Origin: Galeopsis tetrahit
Lineage: Eukaryota > Streptophyta > Magnoliopsida > Lamiales > Lamiaceae
Length of the DNA stretch: 64,000 bases
NCBI GenBank assembly: GCA_963675135.1
Contig: OY776131.1
Location: 26,961,881-27,025,880 of the forward strand
Direction: 5' to 3'
Below, in pieces: positions 45,920 to 57,195 of this stretch (positions are counted from its first letter, which is position 1; every line of letters starts with the position of its first letter). The notes under the pieces were generated by a model that saw only the letters and a list, made by a program, of their open reading frames with translations, did no database searches and had not been told where the DNA came from. Position numbers and translations under genes: made by a program.

Positions 45920-46470
45920 AAAGACTCTAAATTTAGAGAGTAAAATTGTATTGAAAGAGATATATATAGAGTTTACAAGAAGTAGTTTTGAGGAATTGAT
46001 ATACTAACTAACTTTCCTAAAAAATTCAAATAATGGGCGAGTACGTAAAGCTTTTTGTAAAGATGTCAGCGAGTTGTAATTGAGAAGGAACGAACTGAGT
46101 GAGAAGGCAACCAGAAGTGACAAGTTCGCGGACGAAATGATAGTCGATATCGATGTGTTTTGCTCGTTTGTGGGCGACTGAATTCTGAGATAAAAAGATG
46201 ACACTCTTGTTATCACAAAGAAGTGTTGGTGGTTTTGAAGGAAGAGCTTGAAGTTCTTCAAGGAGCGAGTAGAGTCAAACTATTTATGAGGTTGCGGTCA
46301 CCATGGCAAGATATTCTAATTCGAGACGGCAGGTTGCTTTTTGGCAGCTCAGGAGACCAGATTTGGGTCGAGGAAGACAGCGTAACCAAAGGTGGAGCGA
46401 CGAGTGTCAAGGCAGTGAGCCCAGTCAACATCCGAGAAGCCAAGTAACATTGAATGTCGAGAGAATGTAA
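45920..46470 (-). mobile_element. Copia remnant with RNase H, minus strand
   Basis: The minus strand encodes degraded Copia RNase H ('DTRRSTFGYAVFL', 'NLVSWAAKKQPAV') with several stops and frameshifts, similar to the RNase H of the SPO11-2 intronic Copia. An LTR-like tail may start near 45920. The remnant is cut by the TGTTGGAG element at 46475. Confidence 0.75.
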
Positions 46471-47374
46471 GGCCTGTTGGAGAAATTGCTTAAAAATTGA
46501 TTAATTTTAATTAATTGATTGATTTTAAAATGAGAGTGGAGAACACTCGTCTTTGACCAATTTATTGAGGGCTATAAATGTAATTTTAAGGAAATTAAAT
46601 GGCATAAAATCGTTCTACTCTCGGAGTAGATGATCGTAGTGTATTTAAAATCTCAAAACCGAATTTCGGTGAGTGAGAAATTAATTCACAAAGTTGAAAC
46701 GTCAAATAATACACTTTGTGGGGGTATTTGAAAATGTTTGGTCTCAAGCAGATCTGCTACAAAAGGCTTAAAATCGAGATCAAACAAATGTGCTAGAAGA
46801 AATGAGTCCAAAAATCCACAAATAAAAACGTAAACAGTGGTAACCCAACCATGTTGACTGGAGATCCCAAGATCTTAGTTCAATGGGAAAACTAAGCTGT
46901 GAATGTTTGTTGGAAACACTTGGTATTCCCGACTATTCCTTGGAGAGCACAACACCAAGTGTCGAAACCCGTAAGATTGTGGTAAAGGTTAAGTCTTTAA
47001 CTTTTAATGATTCCTAACGCCTCGAGGAGGTTGAGTATGACGGGATACTCTAAAGGAGATCACCTATATAAGTGAGAAGTGAGGGCCGCTTCGACTAACA
47101 CTTATTAAATTAAAGGATGTCCATGGTCAAAACGGACAAAAACGTGAGAACGAAAAGGCATTGAGGCTTTATTGTGTCTACACTGTTGTCTCGGTACACA
47201 CCAAGGAGGAATAGTTCAAGGCATTGTGTCCACTAAGCCGCCGGTGTACTCGATAGTGTTTGACTATGGAAGGTTCAAAGCCATAAGCTACCTATCCGGA
47301 TGCAATAGTGTCTCTTGAGAACTGGATTGCGAGTCTGCATAATTATATGTGTAATTTCCACTCATGTGGGGGAT

Positions 47375-48240
47375 TGTTGGAGAAATTGGTTAGAAATTGA
47401 TTAATTTTAATTCATTAATTGATTTTAAAATGAGAGTGGAGAACACTCGTCTTTGACCAATTTATTGAGGGCTATAAATGTACTTTCAAGGAAATTAAAT
47501 GGCATAAAATCGTTCTACTCTCGGAGTAGATGATCGTAGTGTATTTAAAATCTCAAAACCGAATTTCGGTGAGTAAGAAATTAATTCACGAAGTTGAAAC
47601 GTCAAATAATACACTTTGTGGGATAAAGTTTTTTTTTTTTTTGAATTACATTAAATACGCATCCCTTTTCCCCTCCCCATGACTCGAACCCAGGATCTAA
47701 AGCTTAGGTAGTGGTGCTCTAACCACTTGAGCTATCCAACTTCGTCGTGGGATAAAGTGTTACAACATGATAATTGACCCACATTGAAACTTTGAAAGTT
47801 TAATGGGGCTAATTAATCCTTATAAATAGGAGGATGTTACAATGGTTCAAATAATAATGACTAAGGAGCAATCCAATAGTCTATACGGATGCACGTGTGT
47901 GCTCGTTCGGTTGAGCTTGGGCCTAGTCTTGGGCTCGTGACTCGTGGGTTTTAAATTTGGGCTTTCAGACCCATCGAAATTGGGTTAACCCAAATAAATT
48001 TAAAAGTTGAATTTGAACTATGACGAATGTGAACGTTGAGGATGTCTAGGTACATTGACGTTACAAATTGTGATGAACTTGGACGTTCGGGTGTCCAGGT
48101 TCATAGACGTTTCAGTAATGAATTTGTAACCGCAAAGGAGTTACAAAACCATGAATGTCATACTTAAATTTTGTAACCGCAAGACGTTACAAATAGCATG
48201 AATGCCATAATAAATGTGGAGACCCCTCACATGTTGGAAC
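47375..48240 (+). repeat. Left arm of a 737-bp inverted repeat (LTR, plus orientation)
   Basis: 866 bp including a 129-bp SINE-plus-duplication. Without that, it is 737 bp, the same length as the right arm 48290-49026. Matching strings include GGTTAACCCAAT and GTTACAAATAGCATGAATGC. Confidence 0.9.
47630..47746 (-). mobile_element. tRNA-derived SINE, minus orientation
   Basis: A 12-bp direct repeat GTGGGATAAAGT flanks it (47618-47629 and 47747-47758). On the minus strand it has GGATAGCTCAAGTGGTTAGA (A-box region), GGGTTCGAGTCATGG (B-box) and a poly(A) tail. Same family as 6303-6416. Confidence 0.92.
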
Positions 48241-48289
48241 ATGCCTATAAATAGGGTAATACGTTGTGGTGCTACTCATACGAGCCCAC
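48241..48289. promoter_or_regulatory. Loop between the inverted LTR arms, with a TATA box
   Basis: The 49-bp loop contains CCTATAAATAGGG, the likely LTR promoter TATA box for the plus-oriented copy. The minus-oriented copy lacks this part, so it is truncated just before its own TATA box. Confidence 0.65.
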
Positions 48290-49026
48290 GTTCCAACATG
48301 TGAGGGGTCTCCACATTTATTATGGCATTCATGCTATTTGTAACGTCTTGCGGTTACAAAATTTAAGTATGACATTCATGGTTTTGTAACTCCTTTGCGG
48401 TTACAAATTCATTACTGAAACGTCTATGAACCTGGACACCCGAACGTCCAAGTTCATCACAATTTGTAACGTCAATGTACCTAGACATCCTCAACGTTCA
48501 CATTCGTCATAGTTCAAATTCAACTTTTAAATTTATTTGGGTTAACCCAATTTCGATGGGTCTGAAAGCCCAAATTTAAAACCCACGAGTCACGAGCCCA
48601 AGACTAGGCCCAAGCTCAACCGGACGAGCACACATGTGCATCCGTATAGACTATTGGATTGCTCCTTAGTCATTATTATTTGAACCATTGTAACACCCTC
48701 CTATTTATAAGGAGTAATTAGTCCCATTAAACTTTCAAAGTTTCAATGTGGGACAATTAGCATGATATAACACTTTATCCCATAAAGTGTATTATTTGAC
48801 GTTTCAACTTTGTGAATTAATTTCTCACTCACCGAAATTCGGTTTTGAGATTTTAAATACACTACGAACATCTACTCCGAGAGTAGAACGATTTTATGCC
48901 ATTTAATTTCCTTGAAATTACATTTATAGCCCTCAATAAATTGGTCAAAGACGAGTGTTCTCCACTCTCATTTTAAAATCAATTAATTAATTAAAATTAA
49001 TCAATTTCTAACCAATTTCTCCAGCA
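48290..49026 (-). repeat. Right arm of the 737-bp inverted repeat (LTR, minus orientation)
   Basis: Near-perfect inverse of the left arm, ending TCTCCAGCA. It has no SINE, so the SINE arrived after the inverted duplication or the arm was copied from a SINE-free LTR. Confidence 0.9.
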
Positions 49027-49027
49027 A

Positions 49028-49098
49028 CCCTCTGTACCCACTTTGAATCATGACGGCCAGCTCCTCCTTGTAGTCTTCCTGTTGCGTGACAAGTGAAA
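49028..49098 (-). pseudogene. Fragment of SPO11-2 last exon and preceding intron end
   Basis: On the minus strand an acceptor CAACAG is followed by about 50 bp encoding 'EDYKEELAVMIQSGYR', matching exon 11 of the intact gene ('DDYKEELSVMIQSGYR'). Upstream of the acceptor, intron bases such as TTTCACTTGT also match the intact intron 10. The fragment is cut at the LTR edge at 49026. It is a second, largely lost SPO11-2 copy or a duplicated piece. Confidence 0.85.
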
Positions 49099-50203
49099 GA
49101 ACAGAAGCTCGAAGGATTCACGGTTGTTAAGTCCCCAAAAAGATTGAAATCTTTCGTAAAGACTTCAGTTTGAGTCTCTATTTATTTTGTATGACTTTTA
49201 TATGATAAGTGAACCGATTAGTGTTTTATCGAATCAAATCTCTAAAAAAAGAGACTTAGTTTAGTAATAGTCATCCACACATTGTTTTAAAGAAATTCTA
49301 AGAATTCAATAGGTAACAAGCGTGGCATAAACACGTGACAATCATGACTATTCATTCCAACAACCTTAAAGAAAACATAGATGCCATGTTTGTTTTGAGA
49401 TTATGTAGGATGAGGAAAATTCGGATGGAGAAATTTTGATGGGTAGTGATTATGTAATATTTCTATGTTTGTTTTGGGATGTTGAGTAGGATAGGATGTA
49501 ACTTTATGTCAAATCAATTGTGTAAGAGTGAGTAATGTTGTTCGTATGAAGTAATTTTATGTCAAATCAATTGTATAAGAGTTAGTGATGTTGTATTATT
49601 GTAATAGTAGAATATATAGTTAGTTTTTGGAGTGAATAAAATTGAATGATGAAAATTCGGATGCAAAATTTTAAACTAGAATAAAAAGAGAGACGTTACT
49701 CGCACGTGTGAGTTCCAAAACAAACATGACGAAAGTGATTCTGGAAAGTGGAGCTATATGGTGGAAATAAAATTTTCGGATTGGGAGTGAACTCGCGAGA
49801 TGAATATGAATGTAGAAATGTGAGTCACTTTTTATAAAGAGAAGTGTTCCCTAGAGAGAAGGGGAGGGGATGTTTGTTGTAAATCACATTTTTATTATGT
49901 AATTTAGGGTAGTGTGTGTATCATTTTCTTAATTTTGTGGGTGTTAATATTTGGCGTAGTTTAATTATTCTCTTTGTTTGCAATTTAATACCATTTATAC
50001 TTTTCAATGTTAATTACATGCATTTTCTTCTAAGTTAGTCTAAAGTCATTATAAACAACTTAGACATTAATAGGTTTCAAGGTTTTATGTAAAATTGAAA
50101 AATGCTTCATTAACGGTAGAGTGAATAATTAAGGATATAATTATCTTTATATATGTGTTTGATCCAAAATAGCGTATATTTTAAATTGAAAGATATTATT
50201 TTA
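49099..50203. other. AT-rich spacer with a possible MITE
   Basis: ATGTTTGTTTTGAGATTATG at about 49387 and its rough inverse CCAAAACAAACATGAC near 49716 could be ends of a roughly 340-bp MITE; a related internal repeat is at about 49471. No gene recognised. Confidence 0.4.
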
Positions 50204-51705
50204 TACTACAAAAAACAGTCAATTTAAAGAGGGCAAAGGCGAGGGATTCACCCTCTTTAAATGGAATGGCGACAGTATAGGCTAGGGGGACGGAACAAGA
50301 AGAGTTTATGCGCTCCTTGTGTGCCGTTTAGGCTAGGAGCTTTAGTCGTTATATTTTGAATGCAATTAATATATATATTATAATTTCAGTTTTTTCTTCT
50401 TTCCTTCAAAGTAACTTGTTTATCTTTAAATTGTCAAAACATCAAATATATTTATTTTTAAATGTGAAATTATAATATTATGTGTTACAAATAATTAATT
50501 ATGTTTATTTTGTTTTCCAATTATAAAATTAAAGTTACTTGTTTATTTTTAAATTGTCAAAACATATTTAATATATTTATTTTTAAATGAAAAATTATAA
50601 AATTATGTGTTACAAATAATTAGTTGTGTTTAATTTTGTTCTCCAATTACATTTTTTTAATTCATGATTATTCAATAATTATGTTTAATTAATTTTCTTC
50701 ATAAATATATACCCTCTGTCCACCAAAAGTGTGCTCACTTATTTTTATATATGTTTTTTAAAAAATCATATTTTAATTATAAAGAATATATTTAATATAA
50801 TGAGTATAAAATATATTTGGTAGATACTCAATCTTGTTAGTAATTGTTAGTAAGTAAAAAAAATATTCAAAAGTTAACTATTTAAATAGAATAAACACGT
50901 TTTTTTTAGACCAAAAAAAGAAATGAGCACACTTTTGGTGGACGAGGGAGTATATATATATATATATTTCAAATTTGTAATTAAATCATTGTTGTTAGTA
51001 AAAATTATTTGAATATATATACCTTCAATATAATTAAAATTAAAAATTTAACATTAAAAATAAAAATCAAGTATCATTAATAATCAAAACTTAAAAATAA
51101 ATACACCATTAAAATTGAAAGTAAAAGATAAATATTTAAAATTTGGAAACTAAAGAAACCTGTTACTTTAAAAAATAATAAAATAATAATTTATAATTAT
51201 TACTTTAAAAAATAACTCACCATTAATTCATGATTATTCAATAATTATGTTTAATTAATTTGTTTCCCACATGTATATAATTAACTATTAACCTAATTAA
51301 TTAATTAAATAATGATAATTAACTATTAACCTAATTAATTAATCATATCTAACAATTACAGTAATATATATTAATTACATAAGTAATATATACTTAAGTA
51401 ATATATGACCATTAGTATATATACTCCCTGGCCGCCCTCGCCAACTTCCAGAAAACCAATCTGGGTTTCTTCATTTCGCGAGGGGTATTAATTTCCCTCG
51501 GCAATTTGCGAGGGATTTTGGTACCCTCGCCAACGCGCTCGTAAATTGGCGAGGGCACTTTTTTCCACTCGCTAATTCGCGAGTGTGATTCCGTCCCTCG
51601 CCAATTCCCTCTTTATTTGTGCCCCTCTTTAAATCCCTCGTCAAATAGCAAGGGTTAAATCCCCCTCTTTAACTCCCCTCGTTATTTGAGCAATTTTTTG
51701 TAGTG
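50204..51705. mobile_element. Small non-autonomous CACTA element
   Basis: The right end is the inverse of CACTACAAAAAATTG (ending 51705); the left end reads TACTACAAAAAACAG, so its first base differs from the canonical C. Subterminal regions hold inverted copies of GCGAGGG/CCCTCGCCAA and GAGGGGGATTTAA-type units. Possible duplications are TTA and TTT (2 of 3). 1.5 kb, no ORF; a family-M MITE is nested within. Unrelated in its subterminal repeats to the 3410-24334 CACTA. Confidence 0.8.
50710..50952. mobile_element. Stowaway-like MITE, family M, uninterrupted copy
   Basis: CCCTCTGTCCACCAAAAGTG at the left is the inverse of CACTTTTGGTGGACGAGGG at the right, with TA at both ends. It is the reference copy for the interrupted ones at 29729-35395 and 52915-53548. 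Confidence 0.85.
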
Positions 51706-52008
51706 TTTCCTTATACACAAATAAGTGATGTTTAGAATTTTTACACTGTTTATTCCCATTATGTCGTGACTGTCGTCCCTTTAACTTTAGAAAATCTCAT
51801 AATTTATTACTTACTTTTATAAACTTGGAAATAATTGAAACATATTGGTTAAAAAATTTTGGAAAGATTTGAAGGAAATTAGTGTGATTAAAATCTTCAT
51901 TTATTATGTAAAGGGTGTTAATACATAATATTTCTTAATTCCAATAAATTTCATGAAAACAACACTTATTGTAAAATGGAGAAAGTAATTATTTTATTTT
52001 ATAAATTA
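51706..52008. other. AT-rich spacer
   Basis: Nothing recognised. Confidence 0.3.
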
Positions 52009-52305
52009 TTACTGCCTTCGTCCCACAATAATTTTAACACTTTTATTTTCGTGACGTTCCACAATAACTTTCACACCATTAAAATAGAAAGCTCTTTATA
52101 AATATCACCCTCATAATATCTTCAATTTTACACAAAATGTCATTACTTTTGGACCCACACATACACACAAGTCAACACTTTTTTTTTTACTCTACATATA
52201 AAGGTTTACAAAATTACTTCTCAAAACTCTACTCATTATTACACGTTTTCTTAGTTTCCGTGTCCACCTACATGTTAAAGTTATTTCGGAACGGAGAGAA
52301 TAAGA
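52009..52305. mobile_element. Stowaway-like MITE, degenerate
   Basis: The left end TACTGCCTTCGTCCCACAAT and right end TTATTTCGGAACGGAGAGAATA are imperfect inverses with TA borders. No coding capacity. Confidence 0.55.
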
Positions 52306-52337
52306 TTTATAATTTTTTTTAAAATAAAAAAGAGAAA

Positions 52338-52840
52338 AAAACTATTTACATCCCGCAACGTTTACCTTTTTCGAAAAAGTCCCAAAAAAGTTTAAAATTT
52401 AATTTACGTCTCATAATTTTCTAAATTGCTTAATTTACATCCAAGTATTTTGCAGAGACACCAAAACAACACCGTTTCATTCATACTTTTGTCAAATACG
52501 CATAAAAATTATGAAAAATCGACAAAAGTTGTAATATGACCAAACTCGACTTGTATAGCGTAGAAAAACAATGACCATTTGAATTAAAAAATAATTTACA
52601 AGTCATTATTTATAATATGCATAATGAAGAAAAAAACATAGATTAACCAATTTACAAAATTATGGGATGTAAATTAAAATTTATCTTTTTTTGGGACGTA
52701 AATGAACCAATTTATGAAATTATGGGACGTAAATTAAGCAATTTACGAAATTATGCAACGTAAATTAAATTAAATTTCTATCTTTTTTAGGATGTTTTTT
52801 TAAAAAGGTGAAAGTTACGGGACGTGAATAATTTTTTTTC
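52338..52840. mobile_element. Foldback/MITE-like element with CATCCCGCAACG ends
   Basis: The left CTATTTACATCCCGCAACGT pairs with the right-hand GTTACGGGACGTGAATAAT region. Several internal copies of GGGACGTAAAT and its inverse occur. About 500 bp, no ORF; superfamily unknown. Confidence 0.6.
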
Positions 52841-52914
52841 TCAAAAAAAACATGCTAATCTTATTTTTATTTTTAATGTTTAAAGTTTAGACTGTCAAAT
52901 TAATCAAATAAATA

Positions 52915-53548
52915 ATACTCATTATTCAGTAAAATTTTTGCCACTTTTTTTATACATGTTTTTAAAAAAAATTATACTTTAATTATAAAAAAGATATGTG
53001 GGATAACGCGTAAAGAATATTGTTGGTAGAAACTCAATCTTGTTAGGCCATCTCCAATCCCGTGACTCAAATTGACACCAAAATCATCAATTTGACAACA
53101 AATTTGAGTCAAACAGTAAAATCATCTCCAATCATCAAACTCAAATTTTAATGTTATCTTTTTTATTTATATTTTATTAAATATTTGTTTATCATCAGAT
53201 ATATAATTTTATATTTATATTTAAATTAAATTAATTAAACAAAAAAAGTGATATATTTAATATAAAAATATTTAAAAAAAAAACAAAATCAATGAAACAA
53301 AACATCAAATTCAATTGCATAAAATATAAATTACATCACAATTCCACTAACTTTCAATTTTTAAATATTCCATACTTATTAATCATAAAATTTAAAATCT
53401 GGCAAATTTGCCAAAAAAAAGGAAATGGTGGCAAATTGCCACCAACTTTGCAGCATCATTGGAGTATACATTTTAAGCAATTTGAGTAATTGCTACTCCT
53501 GTTGGAGATGCCCTTAATAAATTAGAAAAAATACTCAAAAGTTAACTA
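52915..53548. mobile_element. Degenerate family-M MITE, split by a Harbinger-type MITE
   Basis: Segments 52915-53045 and 53514-53548 match the interior of the family-M copy ('GGTAGAAACTCAATCTTGTTAG', 'TACTCAAAAGTTAACTATT'). The right end seems lost at the LINE fragment that follows. Confidence 0.6.
53046..53513. mobile_element. PIF/Harbinger (Tourist-like) MITE
   Basis: It starts GGCCATCTCCAATCC and ends with the inverse, GTTGGAGATGCCC, flanked by TTA at 53043-53045 and 53514-53516. 468 bp, no ORF. Confidence 0.82.
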
Positions 53549-54795
53549 TTTGATCGCTCACAGAGCTAGATGGAAGGTGGGTGATGGTAGCAACATTAGC
53601 TTATGGTGATCAACATTAGCTTGGGTGGATGATGATGCAGGGGTAGTGCCGAGTACAGAGTCTTGGACAGTAAATAAATTGATAAATGTGACAGGAATTA
53701 AGGAGCTGGAATGAAAATTTGCTTTTAATGAGGTTAAAAGAGTATTGCCACGTACTATCGGGCGTTCCAGATTGTCGATCTACTTTGGTACTTCGAGCGA
53801 AGCGGACGCTATACAGTTAAATCGGGATATAAACTGATCTCAACGATGCTAGTAGATCCATCATTTGAGAAAGCATTGTGGAAACTCAAAGTCCCTCCTC
53901 GGGTAAAGGATTTTTTATGGAGAGCAAGTCGGAATTGTTTGCTGAACAAAGTAAACCTTTTTTAGAAGAGAGTTGTGGAGGACAAATGGTGTGTGCAGTG
54001 TGCTGACTCTATGGAGAATAATTGACATTTGTTTATTGCATGTGATTTTGTGCAAGCATGCTGAGGTGAATCTGGGTTGAGACACTTGATTGATGTCGAG
54101 TGTTGAAGGTTTTACATATTTGGTTTTTCGCATGTTGAGGAGATACACACAGGAGGTGTCGGAGCGATTCGCTATGATTCTTTGGCAATTATGGAAGGAG
54201 CGAAATACTAAATGTTGAGACGTAGATGCTGACAGAATGGCGACAGGTTTCAGCACGGGTGCAACATCGATTGAGGTCTCCTTGAGAGGCGTGGCACTCC
54301 CCTTGTGAGGGAAAGTTCAAATTAAACTTCGACGTAGCATTTTTTACGAAGACGGGGCAGACGGGGATTGATTTGGTGATAAGAGATGAGAAGGGCGCCG
54401 AATTCATGGTGGGCCGCACAATTGTGGTACCCGGGGTTCTACGTGTGGAGGTGGGTGAAGTATTAGCGCAATAGCGCTGAAGGAAGCGCTAGAGTGGGTT
54501 ATTAGCTTGGGCATTGACAATGTAATCATAGAAGGAGATTGCAAATTGGTCATTGATGCAATTAATTCAACAGCAACCTCCTCTTCTGTCAAACTATTCT
54601 TAGTACTATGCCTTCAATTATTGTTAAGTTTGTTAAAAGGAGTGCCAATATTATGGCACACAAGTTTGCTCGGGCGTCTCGTTTCTACGAGAGCTCATTT
54701 TGTTGGGTTGATCCACCAAACTTTGTGGCCGGACTTCCTACCACTTCATGTATTTGCAATAATGAAAACTAACCTTTCAAGTTTTCAAAAAAAAA
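53549..54795 (+). pseudogene. LINE 3' fragment: zinc-knuckle/RVT region and RNase H-like C-terminus
   Basis: Plus strand. 'HRARWKVGDGSNISLW', 'LWKLKVPPRVKDFLWRA' and 'KWCVQCADSMEN' are typical of the zf-RVT part of plant L1 ORF2. Further on, 'GIDLVIRDEKGAEF' and 'LGIDNVIIEGDCKLVIDAIN' match the RVT_3/RNase H domain. Many stops and frameshifts. It ends in an A-rich tail at about 54787. The upstream RT and endonuclease are missing (5' truncated). Unlike the 1-25830 LINE it has an RNase H domain, so it is a different lineage. Confidence 0.82.
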
Positions 54796-55187
54796 TTAAA
54801 ATTAAAATATTTCATATTTATATCATTATTCACTTTTAAATATATTAAAATAAATAAGTCTCAAAGCCTATAATTTATAATCAACTGAACTGAAAATGAA
54901 AAAAATTAATGAATGGTAGATAAATAAAAAATTGAGAAGAATTTGAAATCTTAAAGAATTGTGTATGTATTTCTGCTAATTGTGTTGTGAATTTATTAAA
55001 ACGTGGAAAAGAAAATTAACTGATGAAAAATAAATTATAATCCCTAGTTCTAATCCTTAAGATATAAGAAATGAATTTAAATTAGTTGCTTTTACATTGT
55101 AAGGTGCAATTGAGTTGCAATAGAGTCACAATTTAAATCAAGGTGACGGTTTGAGAATATATCATAATTTGTAAATTAAAAAAAATA

Positions 55188-55232
<45 letters not shown>

Positions 55233-55430
55233 GATTAATTTGTATAACAAAATATAAAAAAATTGAAATATATGTTAATAATAATATTTGGACGGAAGGG
55301 TCATGACTTAAAATGTAGAGAAGAATTTAATCAGTAGCCCCATTAATTATTAAAAATAAGCTAAAAGCTAATTTCAATAACAAATAAATTTATTAATTTA
55401 ATAATTAATATATATATATATATATATATA
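54796..55430. other. AT-rich spacer with (TA)n
   Basis: Microsatellites (TA)n at about 55192-55229 and 55409-55430. No gene recognised. Confidence 0.6.
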
Positions 55431-56893
55431 GAGTAGTGATATAGAACCAACCTTCGGGTTTTTTATGGAACCAGATTAGTGAGGTGTCATCACTCCGCGT
55501 CATTATCCACGTAATTCTTATTAATATAATTTAAAAGATAATTTAAAATAAATCTTATCCATTAAAATATATTTTAATTTTTTAATATTTAATCTCTCAC
55601 TTAAACTTAATCGTTAGTAAAACCAGAAAACATTTCCAAAGCAAATCTAATCTTCCATCTGTCCACCAACATGCAGAAAGCTTTCCCACAACAAAGCAAA
55701 TCAAATTTTCTGCAATTACAGTAAAACCTCTAAAAAAGAATACTCTATTAAGGAATAAACTCTCTTTAGGAATAAAAATTCATGGTCCCAACTTGGGACT
55801 AGTTATAATTTGGAATAAACTCCATATTGTCATAATTCATATTTTTTCAAGTCCCAACATAAAGAAATACACCTCCATTTAGGAATAAATCATAATAATA
55901 TATATAATTTTACAATAGATTTAAGTTGATTTAAAATACTTGTTCAAGGTTGATTGTGACAATAATTTTACAATAGATTTAAGTTGATTTAAAAAAAATG
56001 TATTATACATAGTATTTATAGATGAAAAAATTAAAGCAATCAAAAGCAAGTACATGCATCTATGGTGGTGGTGGGTGACTCTTGAGTATTGCCTTTTCAT
56101 ATTACGTGAGTAAATTAGTTCAATTAAGTTCAACACATTACATCATGTACATGTATCTACTAATTATACCATTATATAATATACATGCATTTAAAAAAAA
56201 AAAAAAAAACCTTATAACTCTATTTAGGAATAACCCCCATTTAGAAATATTTTTTTGTGGTCTCAAGATATGACTATAGAGAGGTTTTACTGTATTACTT
56301 ATTTTCTCAGTAAAAAATAAATTAATTTCCTAACTTAATTTTATTGTCCTTGTATATGTATATTTTTCTAACAGTTATTTCATAAAATATTTTAGAAATA
56401 TTTGATGTATTATAAATTAGAAAATTCACTTGTATATAATGAACAAGTTTTTATCTATGATTTTTTTTTTTTCAATTTACTAACACAAACAAATAGTGGT
56501 GATGAATGACATAATTTATAATTTAGCAGTAACATGATAAATAAAATGATAATATTCCTAAAGAGAGTTTATTCCTTAATAGACTATTCTTTTTTAGAGG
56601 TTTTACTGTAATTGCAGAAAATTTGATTTGCTTTGTTGTGGGAAAGCTTTCTGCATGTTGGTGGACAGATGGAAGATTTGATTTGCTTTGGAAATGTTTT
56701 CTGGTTTTACTAACGATTAAGTTTAAGTGAGAGATTAAATATTAAAAAATTAAAATATATTTTAATGGATAAGATTTATTTTAAATTATCTTTTAAATTA
56801 TATTAATAAGAATTACGTGGATAATGACGCGGAGTGACACCTCACTAATCTGGTTCCATAAAAAACCCGAAGGTTGGTTCTATATCACTACTC
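55431..56893. mobile_element. Foldback element flanked by (TA)n, split at its centre by a mariner-like element
   Basis: Arms 55431-55718 and 56609-56893 are inverse with only about one substitution and one 3-bp indel. The outer ends GAGTAGTGATATAGAACC sit inside (TA)n runs on both sides, as with Micron-type MITEs. No ORF. Confidence 0.85.
55719..56608. mobile_element. mariner-like non-autonomous element at the palindrome centre
   Basis: The ends CAGTAAAACCTCTAAAAAAG and its inverse extend to about 55 bp with few differences; TA is at 55717-55718 and 56609-56610. An internal GAGAGGTTTTACTGTA at about 56279-56294 looks like an extra end. 890 bp, no ORF recognised. Same TIR family as 45095-45870. 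Confidence 0.82.
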
Positions 56894-57094
56894 TATATAT
56901 ATATATATATATAATAAAAAAAAACTTGAAGGGCCATGCCACCCCAGTATAGGCATAGATCCGCCCCTGGATAGATAGAGGAGTATATAGGCAAAAACTA
57001 ATGATCATTCAAATCGATCATATGACAAGTTGCGACGAGTTGCGACTCCAAAATTATAGCAATTTCTAATCTAATTGGGTTAATTAAAATAAGG
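56894..57094. other. Spacer
   Basis: (TA)n, then about 180 bp without a recognised feature. The string GGCATAGATCCGCCCCTGG is a common transposon-derived tag in plant genomes, but I cannot assign it. Confidence 0.35.
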
Positions 57095-57195
57095 GTAGGG
57101 CTGCTGTGTACTCAAGTACACGGTGTACTTGAGTCCACTTGCAGCCCTAATTATGTGGATAAATAACATATTGCATGCTCATATACCAACTAGCC

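Larger units (their letters stand above)
46475..49026. mobile_element. Rearranged LTR retrotransposon remnant with head-to-head LTRs
   Basis: Three copies of an LTR beginning TGTTGGAGAAATTG occur: a truncated one at 46475-46723, one at 47375 onward on the plus strand and one inverted, ending at 49026. Between the first and second lies about 650 bp that resembles the 3' internal region of a Copia-type element and ends in a polypurine-like CATGTGGGGGAT before the second LTR. The second and third LTRs form a large inverted repeat. No gag or pol is left. No duplication flanks the whole. Confidence 0.75.

Noticed and set aside
47630..47746. tRNA gene on the minus strand
   Set aside because: A and B boxes are present, but there is no cloverleaf, and the poly(A) tail and target duplication mark it as a SINE.
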